Positions 1 through 9,235 of a DNA stretch of 64,000 nucleotides are shown piece after piece. Position 1 is the first letter of the stretch; every line of letters begins with the position of its first letter. The position numbers and the translations under genes were made by a program. The stretch covers positions 186,001 to 250,000 of the forward strand of contig BGKB01000091.1 in NCBI GenBank assembly GCA_003116975.1. Direction: 5' to 3'. Origin of the DNA: Aurantiochytrium sp. KH105. Its lineage: Eukaryota > Sar > Bigyra > Thraustochytrida > Thraustochytriidae. Under the pieces are notes generated by a model that worked only from the letters and a program-made list of their open reading frames with translations, searched no databases and had not been told where the DNA came from.

Positions 1-1414
1 CAAAGAAGAGCATGATAATGTAGAAGATGGGGAAGGCCTTGAAGGTTGCCGCAAGGTTGCCGAGGTTTTTGGCAGCGCGAATCGGAATGGCACGAATGAT
101 CGGGAGCGGGTAAAACATAACCACACCAAGAACGTTGAACATGACATGCACCATTGCCAGCTGGAAGCCAGTCGAGCTGTCGCTGACGAGCGAGGCCAAG
201 ACACCAGTGAGGGTCGTACCGATGTTGGCGCCAAGGGTGAGCGGGAGCATACCCTCGACCGAAAGCGCATCGATGGCAACAAGGGGCGTGAGCACCGAGG
301 TAGTGATGGAGGACGACTGGACAAACATGGTAACACCGCAGCCAACGACAATGGCGAGGTAGCCATTCATGTTGAGCGCCTTCTTGAGAGCGTCTTCGGC
401 AGCCCCGCGCACGGCGATGCCCAGGATCTTGACCATGCAGAGGAGCGAGATGATGAGCATGACGAGGGACAGGACGAGCGTGATAATGCCGGCCTCGCGC
501 TGCAGACCGGCGTCAGCAAAGACACCGGCCTTGTTGAGCTTGTACGAGTTGAAGTGGTCGCGAGCAGCTTCCATGACGGTCTGGTTCACCGAGATGACGC
601 CGTTGTCATAGACGCAATAGTCAAAGCTGGCCTTGGCCTTCTTCTTGCTGTCGCCGCACCATCCTTCGAGGGCGAGCTCGGACTCGGCGCAGCGCTTCTG
701 GTGGAAGACGTACGGGTCGCACACGCCGGTGGAGGCGGCGTCGTCGCAGAGGACATCCTCGCAGTGGCTGAGCGCAGGGCGGCCGTAGGCAAAGTCCTTG
801 ATGACGTCCTTGTCGACCGAGATGATCTTCTTGGAAATGGCCGCGGTGATGGTCTTCAGCGGGCCTTCCCAATCCTCGCAGTTGTCGCCCGAGCATTCCT
901 CGAAGCTCTGGGCCATGGCTTCGGTCATGAGGAAGAGGACGCCGCCGTTGCCGCCGTTGATGGCCGACGAGATGAGCTCGACGGGCAGCCAAAAGATGAC
1001 GTTCATGTAGTTGAACATGTCGTGCACGGTGGCGCCCGAAAATGCGCGGCGGTACTGCTCGCGGTCGCCCACAAAGCTCATCGACACAATAGTGTTGGTC
1101 ACCGAGGTACCGATGTTGGCGCCCATGACCATGGGGATGCCCTGCTCGACAGGGAGAACACCGGCGCCGGCGGCGGCGACAATGATCGAGGTGGTCGTGG
1201 ACGACGACTGAACGAGCACGGTGGCGAGGATACCGACCATGAGGCCGGCGATCGGATTATCGACGGACCCGAAGAGCGAGCCTGCCGAGTCACCGGCGAT
1301 CACCTTGAAGCCATCGCCCAGCAGCGCGAGTCCCACGAGGAACCAGTACAGGAAAAAGAGCACGCCGGCAAAGAGAGCAAAGCCCTTGAGCCACGCCTTG
1401 ACGTTGCAGTCCAT
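1..1414 (-). CDS. SLC34-type Na+/phosphate cotransporter, C-terminus cut by window edge
   Basis: Membrane carrier predicted to couple sodium entry to inorganic phosphate uptake, probably at the plasma membrane. The reading frame starts at ATG 1414 and runs off position 1, giving at least 471 residues. It shows the inverted-repeat hallmark of the NaPi-II family: two QSSS motifs, at residues 69-72 (QSSSTTTS) and 366-369 (QSSSITTS), each followed by a GANIGT segment. Between the halves lies a Cys-rich hydrophilic loop (about residues 170-290) matching the large extracellular loop of SLC34 proteins. Hydrophobic segments at about 12-34, 57-85, 308-330 and 352-380 fit membrane helices. The start is the first Met, with no upstream in-frame alternative of similar character. 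No intron is seen. Substrate preference is inferred from the family. Confidence 0.9.
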   Translation of the reverse strand, partial: MDCNVKAWLKGFALFAGVLFFLYWFLVGLALLGDGFKVIAGDSAGSLFGSVDNPIAGLMVGILATVLVQSSSTTTSIIVAAAGAGVLPVEQGIPMVMGANIGTSVTNTIVSMSFVGDREQYRRAFSGATVHDMFNYMNVIFWLPVELISSAINGGNGGVLFLMTEAMAQSFEECSGDNCEDWEGPLKTITAAISKKIISVDKDVIKDFAYGRPALSHCEDVLCDDAASTGVCDPYVFHQKRCAESELALEGWCGDSKKKAKASFDYCVYDNGVISVNQTVMEAARDHFNSYKLNKAGVFADAGLQREAGIITLVLSLVMLIISLLCMVKILGIAVRGAAEDALKKALNMNGYLAIVVGCGVTMFVQSSSITTSVLTPLVAIDALSVEGMLPLTLGANIGTTLTGVLASLVSDSSTGFQLAMVHVMFNVLGVVMFYPLPIIRAIPIRAAKNLGNLAATFKAFPIFYIIMLFF

Positions 1415-1929
1415 CTTGTTTGCTTTGTTGTAATGCAGGGGCGCTGCGAGACACCCGTGCCTGTGCTTGCTTGCTTGCTTTCCGAATCAAGCTCTAGCAG
1501 ACACGATTCAGCCGCACAAGCTGACTAGCTGTCAAGCTGTCAAGCTGCTGCGCTGCCGCGAGTCTGAATTGAGTTCGAGGTTTGCTTTTTCGGTTTGCCG
1601 AGGCTTGGGTTTTGCCTTGCGGGTTTGTCTGCCTCGCCGCGCGGGACTGGTGGCCGCTCGCTCGCCCAGCACGGCCTCGGGGCAGTGGGCCTGTCCTCTC
1701 GGCGCCACACACTCCCTCAGAGGCGCCGGGGGGGAGGGGGGTAGGCAGGGCGTCGGGCGAGTCGGGGCGAAGCAAGGCCGCGAGAGAGACAAGGAAAAAG
1801 AAAAGCAAGGCGACCGCTAAATGGAAGACACCGCCGGGCCTGCACAAAGAAGGGAGGAAGGAGAGGAAGCTTGGAAAAGCCACCCTCGACTCGCCTCGCC
1901 TCGACTCGCCCGCGCGGACAGAAAGACCG

Positions 1930-1975
1930 ACGTGCGTGCGTCCGTGCGTGCGTGCGTGCGTGCGTCCGTGCGAGC
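1930..1975. repeat. (CGTG)n microsatellite
   Basis: Interrupted CGTG tetranucleotide run with two TCCGTG breaks, in non-coding DNA upstream of the phosphate transporter. Confidence 0.85.
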
Positions 1976-2931
1976 GCGGGCCGGCCGACAGACAAAAAGT
2001 CGACACAGACGGCGGAGCATGCCGCTAGATGCGAAGGCGCACGCCTCTTCAGCGCCGCGCGCGCCATGCGCCGGGAAAAGAAAGTCGCTCTCTCGGCTCC
2101 GTTCTTGCCTCACCTGCATTCTCACCGTGACAACGTGCAGCGTCCATCCATGGCTGCTCCATTCACTCATCCATCCATTCGCACGACATGCACCACGACG
2201 TGGCATGACACTCGTCCCATCCAAAATGGACCGCCAGCAGCCGCAGCAGCCCGCCGGAGCCGAGCAAACTGCAGCAGCAGCCGCCTGGCCGGTTCTCCCG
2301 GCCTGCCGCGGGCGCCGTAGGGTGGCGGCGCCGCCAAGAAGGAATGAACGAACGAACGATGCCAAGTGCGTGAGGGAATGACAATGAATGTGCAGGGAGC
2401 GGCGCCACCCTCGGCGGCACGAGCGCGCGCCACGAGCCGCCTCTGGCGCGCGGCCCGAGCCTAGCCGCGGCCTAGGCCTCTTCTATGCGCGCGCGTTGCC
2501 CCTTGGCCGCGGGCGGAGCGAATCTTCCCGGAGCCTCTCACTTCCTGCACGCCACCCTCCTCGCTCCCGGCTCTGAGGAGGCCGAATCTTATCACTGCAA
2601 AATGTCAGAGGAGACGCAGGATTGGAGGCCCCTCCAGAGCGTACCGCTGCGGGCCACCGCGAGGGTGTAACCTGCGGTTGAAATTCGTCAGGGTTTGATT
2701 GCGATTTTTAGTTTTTTATTTACATTTTTTGTTAGAACTGATGATAACTCGAAGCCTGCGGAAACTGGGCCCGGGTTGATCCCTCGCGGTCGCGGGCTGC
2801 AGCTGCTGCTGCTGCCTCTCTGTTACGGCCGGTAGCGGCCGTCTGCGCCCGGGGCCGGCCTGCCTCCACAAGGATGCTCGTGGCCGAGCCAACGGGTTTC
2901 GAACCTCCTCGCGCTCGTTCGTCCTTTTCGC

Positions 2932-2990
2932 GCAAAAAAAAGAAAAAGAAAAAGAAAAGAAAAGCAAGAAAGAAAGAAAGAAAGAATCCA
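2932..2990. repeat. A-rich GAAA/AAAAG simple repeat
   Basis: Purine-only tract that passes from AAAAG units into (AAAG)n. Non-coding. Confidence 0.8.
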
Positions 2991-3242
2991 AAAGTTAGGA
3001 GCAGCAGCAGCTGCAGCAGCCAGGGAGACGACTCGAGGCACTGGCAGCCAGCCCGAAAGCGACTGACACAGAGAGAGGACGCTGGAAACGAGCCACCCTC
3101 AGCCTACGCTCCCTCTTCTTCCTCGCCCCCTCGCCGTCGCTCCCTGCCTCCCTCTGCCTCCGTCTGATTTCCCGGCCGGCAGCGGGCCGTGCAAGCGCTG
3201 CCTGCCTTCAAGTTTTCGTATACTTTCTCTCCTCCTCCCGCC

Positions 3243-3271
3243 ATCGATCGTTCGATCGATCGATCGATCGA
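3243..3271. repeat. (CGAT)n microsatellite
   Basis: Self-complementary CGAT run. A second run of the same motif lies at 4542-4569 in the same gene-free region. Confidence 0.85.
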
Positions 3272-3696
3272 ATCGCGTTCGGATCAACCCCCGCGCCCGG
3301 CTGAATGGCCCATCGAAAGCGGTCGCAGCAACGCCGCACCGCACCGCATCAGCCATGCGGCAGCGGCATCGATCATTTCTTTCTTTCGGGCTGCCGGGGT
3401 CTGTCTTTCGCGTCCCTTTCGGCGCGGCGCGGATAACGAACGCGAAGCAGATACGAGGCGCAAGTAGATGCGACGCCTCGGCGCCCCCGTCACCCTCGCT
3501 TCGCCTCGCATCACGTCGTGTCGCGTCGCGTCCGTCGCTGCTCCCGAGCCAATCGCCCGACTCGAGCTCGAGCTCAAGCGCCTACGTACGGTGCGCGGGA
3601 GGCTCGGCTTGCAGCGCGGATGCATGCATGCATGCCGCAGCCGGCGAGGAAAAGCCAAGATGCGACGAGCCCGCGACCTCGGTGCGGGAGATTTTG

Positions 3697-3711
3697 AAAA
3701 AAAAAAAAAAA
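3697..3711. repeat. poly-A tract
   Basis: Fifteen consecutive A residues in non-coding DNA. Confidence 0.85.
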
Positions 3712-4541
3712 GCAAAACCAAGCCGAAAGCCAACCACCACGCCACGAGAGCTCGCTCGCTCGCGACAGCTGTAGCCTCTCTGCAACGGCCGCACTCTTCG
3801 TCCTCGCGCTCAGCTTTGCAAGCTCAAGCCCGAGCGCAAGCTCGAGCTCTAGCCTGCCGCCTGCAGCATGGGCAGCCAAGCCAGCCAGGTGACGCAGGCG
3901 CGAGATGACGCCTCGCGCGCCCCGCAGCGGCTGCCCAGGGTGTGTGTACTTGCGTGTATGGCGCGCACACCGCGGGCGGTGCTGGCTGTGGGGGCCGCAC
4001 CCCAAGGAGGGGCCTGGGCCTAGGGTTTCGCATAGTGCGCCGCTAGCGCAGGGTGGCTGGCGGCTGGCGCCCAAGATGGACGGGAGGGCGGCAGCGGAGG
4101 GACGCGGCTGCGGCCAGCCACACCAACAAATGCAACTTGACTTTCGTGCACATGTGGCCATGGTGGCTTGACTTGAATGGCCATGGAGGCACGGACGCAG
4201 GCTGCCGTGGCGGGCTCGAGCGCCCTGGCCTCGCGGCTCGGGGTCGAAGGCAAGGCGAGGCCGGCGCGAGCCTCGCGGCCCGGAGCGAAGGCAGCGAGGG
4301 TGAGTCGGTCGCTGGGGAGGGTGAGGGGCCGAGCGAGGTAGATTCCGGCAGGGTGGTGGTTTTTGGGGTGGGATTATGGGGTGACGAGAGAAAGAATGCA
4401 CGTCGCGCGGAGGCGCCGAACAATCGAGGTCCACGGCACAGGTGCCTGCCCGCTACCACCCAACCCGACCTGCGCCGGCGCCGCGTCTCGACCGGCTACG
4501 CCTCGACGTGACTTGACGTGACTTGCCTTGCCTTTCATGGA

Positions 4542-4569
4542 GATCGATCGATCGATCGATCGATCGATC
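4542..4569. repeat. (GATC)n microsatellite
   Basis: About seven GATC units. The motif is self-complementary and can form a cruciform. It is followed at about 4606-4640 by a GAA/AAG-rich purine tract. Confidence 0.85.
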
Positions 4570-5322
4570 AATTAATCGACCGATTGACTGTCATCCCCGC
4601 CACGACAAAGAAGAAAAAGAAGAAGAAGAAAAAGAAGAAAGGCAGGCCCTCTCCCTCCCTTCCCCCTCAAGACTTGAGAACTCGTCTGTCTCGCCTGGAA
4701 GCCAACGAAGATTCGATCTCTCCCCTCTGACGCGCCTCCAAACTTGAACCCAATCGCAACCAGCAGCAGCCATGGCAGCTGCAGCCAACCCGTGCAGCCA
4801 ACACACGCGCCTGACAATTCGCATCGCAGAGAGCACGAAACAAACGCTACATGTGCCCTCTTTTCTCCTCTCCTCTCCGCGCGTCCGTCCCGGCCGAGCG
4901 CGCGCCCGCTTCCGTGTCCGCTGCAGGTCGACTTGGTTGGTGCACGCTGCGGCGCGAGCTGCCAGAACGAAGATTCGACTATCGTAAGCAAGCGATACGC
5001 AGGAGACTGCAACTTTCACATCGATTCACTGCCAAATTTTGTCCGTGCCAGGCGAGCAGCTGCAGAAGCAAGCAACAGCAAGCAGCGCCAGCAAGCAAAT
5101 AGCGACCCTGTATGTACGCCGTGCGTACGCAGCTGCTCTCGCTGCCCTGGCAATCGGCCGCGTGCGGCAGTCAGCAGCGCAGGTCCTCGGTGGCCGTTTA
5201 TTTCGCCGCAGCTCGCACGACGCTCAAAACCGGCAGCGCACTGCAAGCGCGCGAGAGCTCGCGAGGGGTTGGTTTCCCCTACGTCGATTGCCTCCACGAA
5301 CGGATCAAAGGCGAGGCGGCGG

Positions 5323-5366
5323 CGTAGGGTGGTGCGCCTCGCCGCGGATCAAGGCGCCACCCTACG
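5323..5366. repeat. inverted repeat built on CGTAGGGTGG
   Basis: The left arm at 5323-5339 (CGTAGGGTGG plus TGCGCCT) and right arm at 5352-5366 (AGGCG plus CCACCCTACG) are reverse complements apart from a two-base bulge, with a 12-base loop. The CGTAGGGTGG core recurs at about 2316-2325 and, inverted, at 5581-5590. No function is assigned. Confidence 0.75.
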
Positions 5367-5593
5367 AAGCTCGGCGGCCTCGGAGGGCTCGATCGCGAGT
5401 ATCGATCGCGTCTGTGCGAGCGAGCGAGCGAGCGATCAATCGGGAAACGCGCGCGGCAACCGCCGGCGACAGAGTCTCGCGACCGACGCGTGGCGAGACG
5501 AAACGAGACGACACGAAATGATGAAATGAAATGAAACGCAACGCAACGCAACGAGACAAACTGAAACGAACCGAGATGAGCCACCCTACGCTG

Positions 5594-5619
5594 GGGTGAT
5601 CATCCTGAGGCGATCACCC
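5594..5619. repeat. small perfect inverted repeat GGGTGATC/GATCACCC
   Basis: Eight-base arms at 5594-5601 and 5612-5619 separated by ten bases, directly after another CCACCCTACG motif. Protein-binding palindrome or chance; nothing coding adjoins it. Confidence 0.65.
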
Positions 5620-7425
5620 TGGGACGCGGCACGACCTCACATCAATCACAACAGCCACTGCAACAGACATCGCGTTCGTTACATTCCGCCCTGCTCGGTG
5701 ATCGGCTTGAGCGAACCGCAGCCTTCGCTTTGCTCACCCAGCCCCGCCCGCGATGCCAACGGTCGCGCAAGTATCCATCAATCTGTACGAACCGCGGAAT
5801 GAATTGTCCTTGCATCTAGGACCCCGACACGGTCGTTGCCTCCGGCGACAAAATGCTTGAGCCCCCTAACGTACTTAATTGCCAACCTGCTCTCCGCCAC
5901 TGCGTCGAGCGAGTCTAGCTCGTACATCATTCGCGTCGCACGAGAACAGCGTCGGCCAGATCCCGGGCCAGACGAGTACGTCCGGGTTATTGTTGGCCGC
6001 CGGTGGGGACAGAACCGGGGCTCAATGGTGGTGACAATCGTGCGATGCGGGGCCGTCCGGGACGGCGCACGCGGCAGGCTGCGAGGGTGTCCAACAGCGA
6101 TGGTGGTGGTGTGGGAGGCTCGAACGCGAGACGGAGCGTTTGAATTGCAGCGCAGCCGGCAGGGATGGCGCGGATCGCGTGACCTACATGCTACTTGCGG
6201 CTCTAAAACTTGCGCCTCGTGACGCGTGTCGCAGTCGAGCGAGCAAGGACGCGAGCGAGGATCGAAGTTTCGTTGGTTTCGTCGTTGGATCGATCGACCA
6301 TGATCGCGTCATTCGTCGTACGCAAGCCGGCTTCCCCTTCTCGTGCGAAAAACAGTCCAGGCCGAACTCATTCTCTTGCGATTCGACAGAAACGCCCAGT
6401 GCAGCAAAGCGAACGAGCGCAATTGACACTCTCTCCAGGCCCAGGAGATCAGGCCCGAGAAACCAGGCTCCGAAGTCCCAAGCCTGAAAGGAGTCGCAGT
6501 CCGCGAGGCCGGTGATCCTAAGTGGTCTCGACTCACAGTCTGCAACACTCGCGCTCAAAAAGGGTCTCGGCCTGTGGTTCTTTGACTTCCCGCATGCCCT
6601 CCGCATTCCACAACCCCCACTGGCAGCTGCGGCCGCACCCAGGCGTCGCCCCGGGGGCCCATCCGTCTCCTGCCGCGTGCGCAACGGTCGAGGCCCGGTC
6701 AGCGAGTGTTCATCGGGCTTGGGTCGGCGCTCGGGTCAACGCCGGGGAGGCTCGAGTGCTGGAGGCTAGTTTGCTGCAGCTCCTGCCTGGAATGCCCTAC
6801 GTTCCACCGTATCAAAAAACGTATTGCCCTGGCCGTTGCAGCCTTGTCGCGTGTGGGGCCCCAGCCTCCGAACCTGACCTCCCGACCAGACTTCGGTCAA
6901 CCCCAGTCGAGGCTCGTCAACGAGCGATAGGGGTTGACGATCTTGCACTTGAATAAAGACGCGATCGGCACCGGATGCCGTTTCGCGCCAAATTCAGTCG
7001 CAATCGCGAGCGCATACACACACGTGCGTGGACAGATGGAAATCACTATCAAAGTGGTTCTGGGAACGAGAATTCCTTCATGCCTTCTAGGCCTAGTGCC
7101 TTCTGATGCGGATGCAGCGTGTTTGGTCTCTCAGGAGATTATTTTGTCCACTTTGGTTGGATGTTGCGCTATTTCTTGCTTCGCAATCACTTGGCGAAAA
7201 ATCAGCTTGCTTTAGTGCAAACAATCTTGCCGACCAGTTTGAAAGAACGAGCTTGCAGTATCGTCCTAGCATGCACTTTGTACGGCAATGCTTTCTTCGA
7301 AAAGCAACGAGTTTTTTTTTTTTTTAAAGAAGACTGATCAAGTGGAAACCCAAAGCGAGGTGACAGAGTTTCTATCTCTTTGTGTCAAAAAGAATTCTGT
7401 GCTGAACTATTGCGCCAAAGAAGAT

Positions 7426-8698
7426 TCAAATTGAAGGATCTAATACAGAGTGGTTTCTCGATCGGCGCCGACGGGGCTGAGTGCTCGATGCCGAATTTGA
7501 CCTTGGTGACGTCATTGGCGAGGGACCCATCGACGGCATTCGCGCCACTGATCGCACCCGACGGGGTGTAGCTGATGATGATGTTCGTCGCGGACCCCCT
7601 CGTGGCTCCGTGCCATACTGCGCAGACTCCCCAGACTGCAGCAAGGGATCTAAAGCAGTATCCCCAATTTGCAAACGCTCCTCCAAATCAGTAACTTGGT
7701 CGCTACCCTCGAGGTTTTCCGCATTAGCATCAGCATCAACGTCAGCATCTGCATCCACCTCGGCATCCGTATCCTCATCTTCAGCATTCGCGTCGCGACA
7801 ATCTTCGTCTTCATGATCTGTATCCTTGTAGTCCGGCTGGCCATACAGCCGTGGTCCGTAACGCAGGACGAGTATCGACAGAAGAGAGCCAAAAATACTT
7901 GGAAAATACATTCCGCCGCCTGCAGCTAGTCCCGTGGCCGCAGAAATCCATACACTTGCCGCAGTCGTGAGTCCGCGCACCGCATGACGGCCCTGGTCCG
8001 TCTGGCCCTTCCAAACAATGCCCGATCCAAGAAAGCCTACACCACTGTTTATGTACAAAAGACGGATCGCATCACTCAGATCATGTCAGTTTCTCGTCAA
8101 ATATCTTTTCTCTCTCGCTCTCTCTCGCTCTAACATATGTCCCCCTTTTAACTCCCCTTTTTTAGAAGAAAGGGAAGAAACATGTACTTCAACCTCGCAC
8201 TCACCTCGGAATAGCTGCGCTCACGCGAGAAGCATCCCAGTTATTCCACCCATTGGTAAAGGCCCAGGTCCCGCCAATTGTAAACAGGCACGCTCCCAAG
8301 GAGGCAAGGCTCATGGTACGAATGCCCGCGGGTCTGTCTGCGGATCGCCGCTCGAATCCAATCATGGCGCCACTAAAAACCGCGACTGTCATACGACGTC
8401 CAAGGTCTGCCTCCATGAGCGTCATTCCTAGCAGAAACCACCGCCGCTCGAGGCGGGCTTCATCTGCAATGTAACCGGGGTTGTGCCAAGTTGCTTTGGC
8501 AGTCTCATTATTGAACCGCGGATGTGCCAGCGTGTAGTACATTGCATCGTCGAGCGAGACGCCGCAGCCTGTCTTGGCGTCCACCATGACGCGGCACAGT
8601 GGATTCGCAAAGAGCGCTAGCACCGCCAGCGTCAGCGCCCCGACGAGGACGACGGCCTCAAAGATGTGGTCCTTTTCGACATCAGAGGGAAACCGCAT
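7426..8698 (-). CDS. MgtC/SapB-family membrane protein, spliced
   Basis: Two coding exons, 8698-8205 and 8044-7426, joined across a 160-base intron with donor GTGAGT at 8204 and acceptor ACAG ending at 8045. The join restores the frame and the family sequence (residues SAAIP, then SGVGFLGSG). The product is 370 residues. Exon 1 carries a membrane segment (FEAVVLVGALTLAVLALF) and the MgtC core (GAMIGFERR, AGIRTMSLASLGA). Exon 2 carries GVGFLGSGIVWKGQ and LTTAASVWISAATG. After the membrane domain comes an Asp/Ala/Glu-rich then Ser/Arg-rich tail of about 130 residues, unlike bacterial MgtC. Family role: poorly defined, linked in bacteria to low-Mg2+ survival. The start at 8698 is the first Met close to the domain; further 5' exons are possible. 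Confidence 0.75.
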
Positions 8699-9235
8699 CT
8701 CTCGTGTGCACGCCTTCTCGCCGCGCCAGCGCGCCCCTTCTCCTACCTTTCCGCGACACCCGCTGCTCGCTTGGCCTTGGCCCCAGCCTTGGCCTCGCGG
8801 AGACGCTTGTGGTTGCGGTATGCCACCAAAAGTAAAGCGGTGGCGATGCAGTGCAATCACTGTCAATGCATAACATGTCGAGTGACGACTCACATCAGTC
8901 ACAAAGCGAATCTTGGCGTATTTACCTTTCTATCCCCCTCTTACCGTGTATGATGGTCAAAATATGGCCAAGTCCGTTACGTCCTCGCACACCGTGTACG
9001 CGCACAAAGCTTCCTGCGTACCCATGAGAACGAGGCCCCCGCGCCGCGGAGAGCTTGGCGACGCGTCTTCTGTCTCACCCATGAATCGTGTATACAGCAG
9101 GCAGCGGGGTTCCGCGAGAGAAAAGAAAGTAGAGTGCGACGGACCGAACATAAAGATATTTAGTTAATGTCGTAGCGTGCTGCTGGCGATTTTGGCGTTC
9201 AATCGTGAATTGCAAGAATTCAAGGCGCGTGAAAC
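8699..9235. other. possible 5' exons of the MgtC-like gene and intergenic spacer
   Basis: On the minus strand, 8859-8747 translates in one frame as a hydrophobic stretch (LLLVAY) followed by a basic Ala/Lys segment. It is flanked by an acceptor-like TTGACAG (ending 8860) and a donor-like GTAGGA (from 8746). Another GTAAGA donor lies at 8944. These could be upstream exons of the MgtC-like gene, but the frame joins are not decisive. The remainder is the short spacer to the divergent gene at 9236. Confidence 0.35.

Larger units (their letters stand above)
1415..7425. other. gene-free region of about 6 kb with simple repeats
   Basis: I find no protein family, tRNA or rRNA here. Open frames in this stretch are short, overlap on both strands and have Ser/Arg/Pro-rich low-complexity translations. 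The segment holds several microsatellites, three or four copies of a CGTAGGGTGG-type motif and two small inverted repeats near 5.3 and 5.6 kb, annotated separately. The leftmost part is the upstream region of the phosphate transporter. From about 6.9 to 7.4 kb the sequence becomes more AT-rich, just downstream of the MgtC-like gene. Confidence 0.6.

Noticed and set aside
146-1528. 460-residue plus-strand frame opposite the phosphate transporter
   Set aside because: Shadow of the real gene: His/Asp/Arg/Val-rich translation with no domain. The minus frame codes a clear SLC34 protein.
2890-2910. tRNA T-loop-like GGGTTTCGAACCTCC
   Set aside because: Flanking arms do not pair as a T-stem and no acceptor or anticodon stem can be drawn. 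Similar TTCGA words at 6120, 27430 and 39405 fail in the same way.
1494-6950. Numerous 60-280 residue frames in the left gene-free region
   Set aside because: Overlapping on both strands, built from microsatellites and Arg/Ser/Pro/Ala runs, no recognisable domain or membrane pattern.
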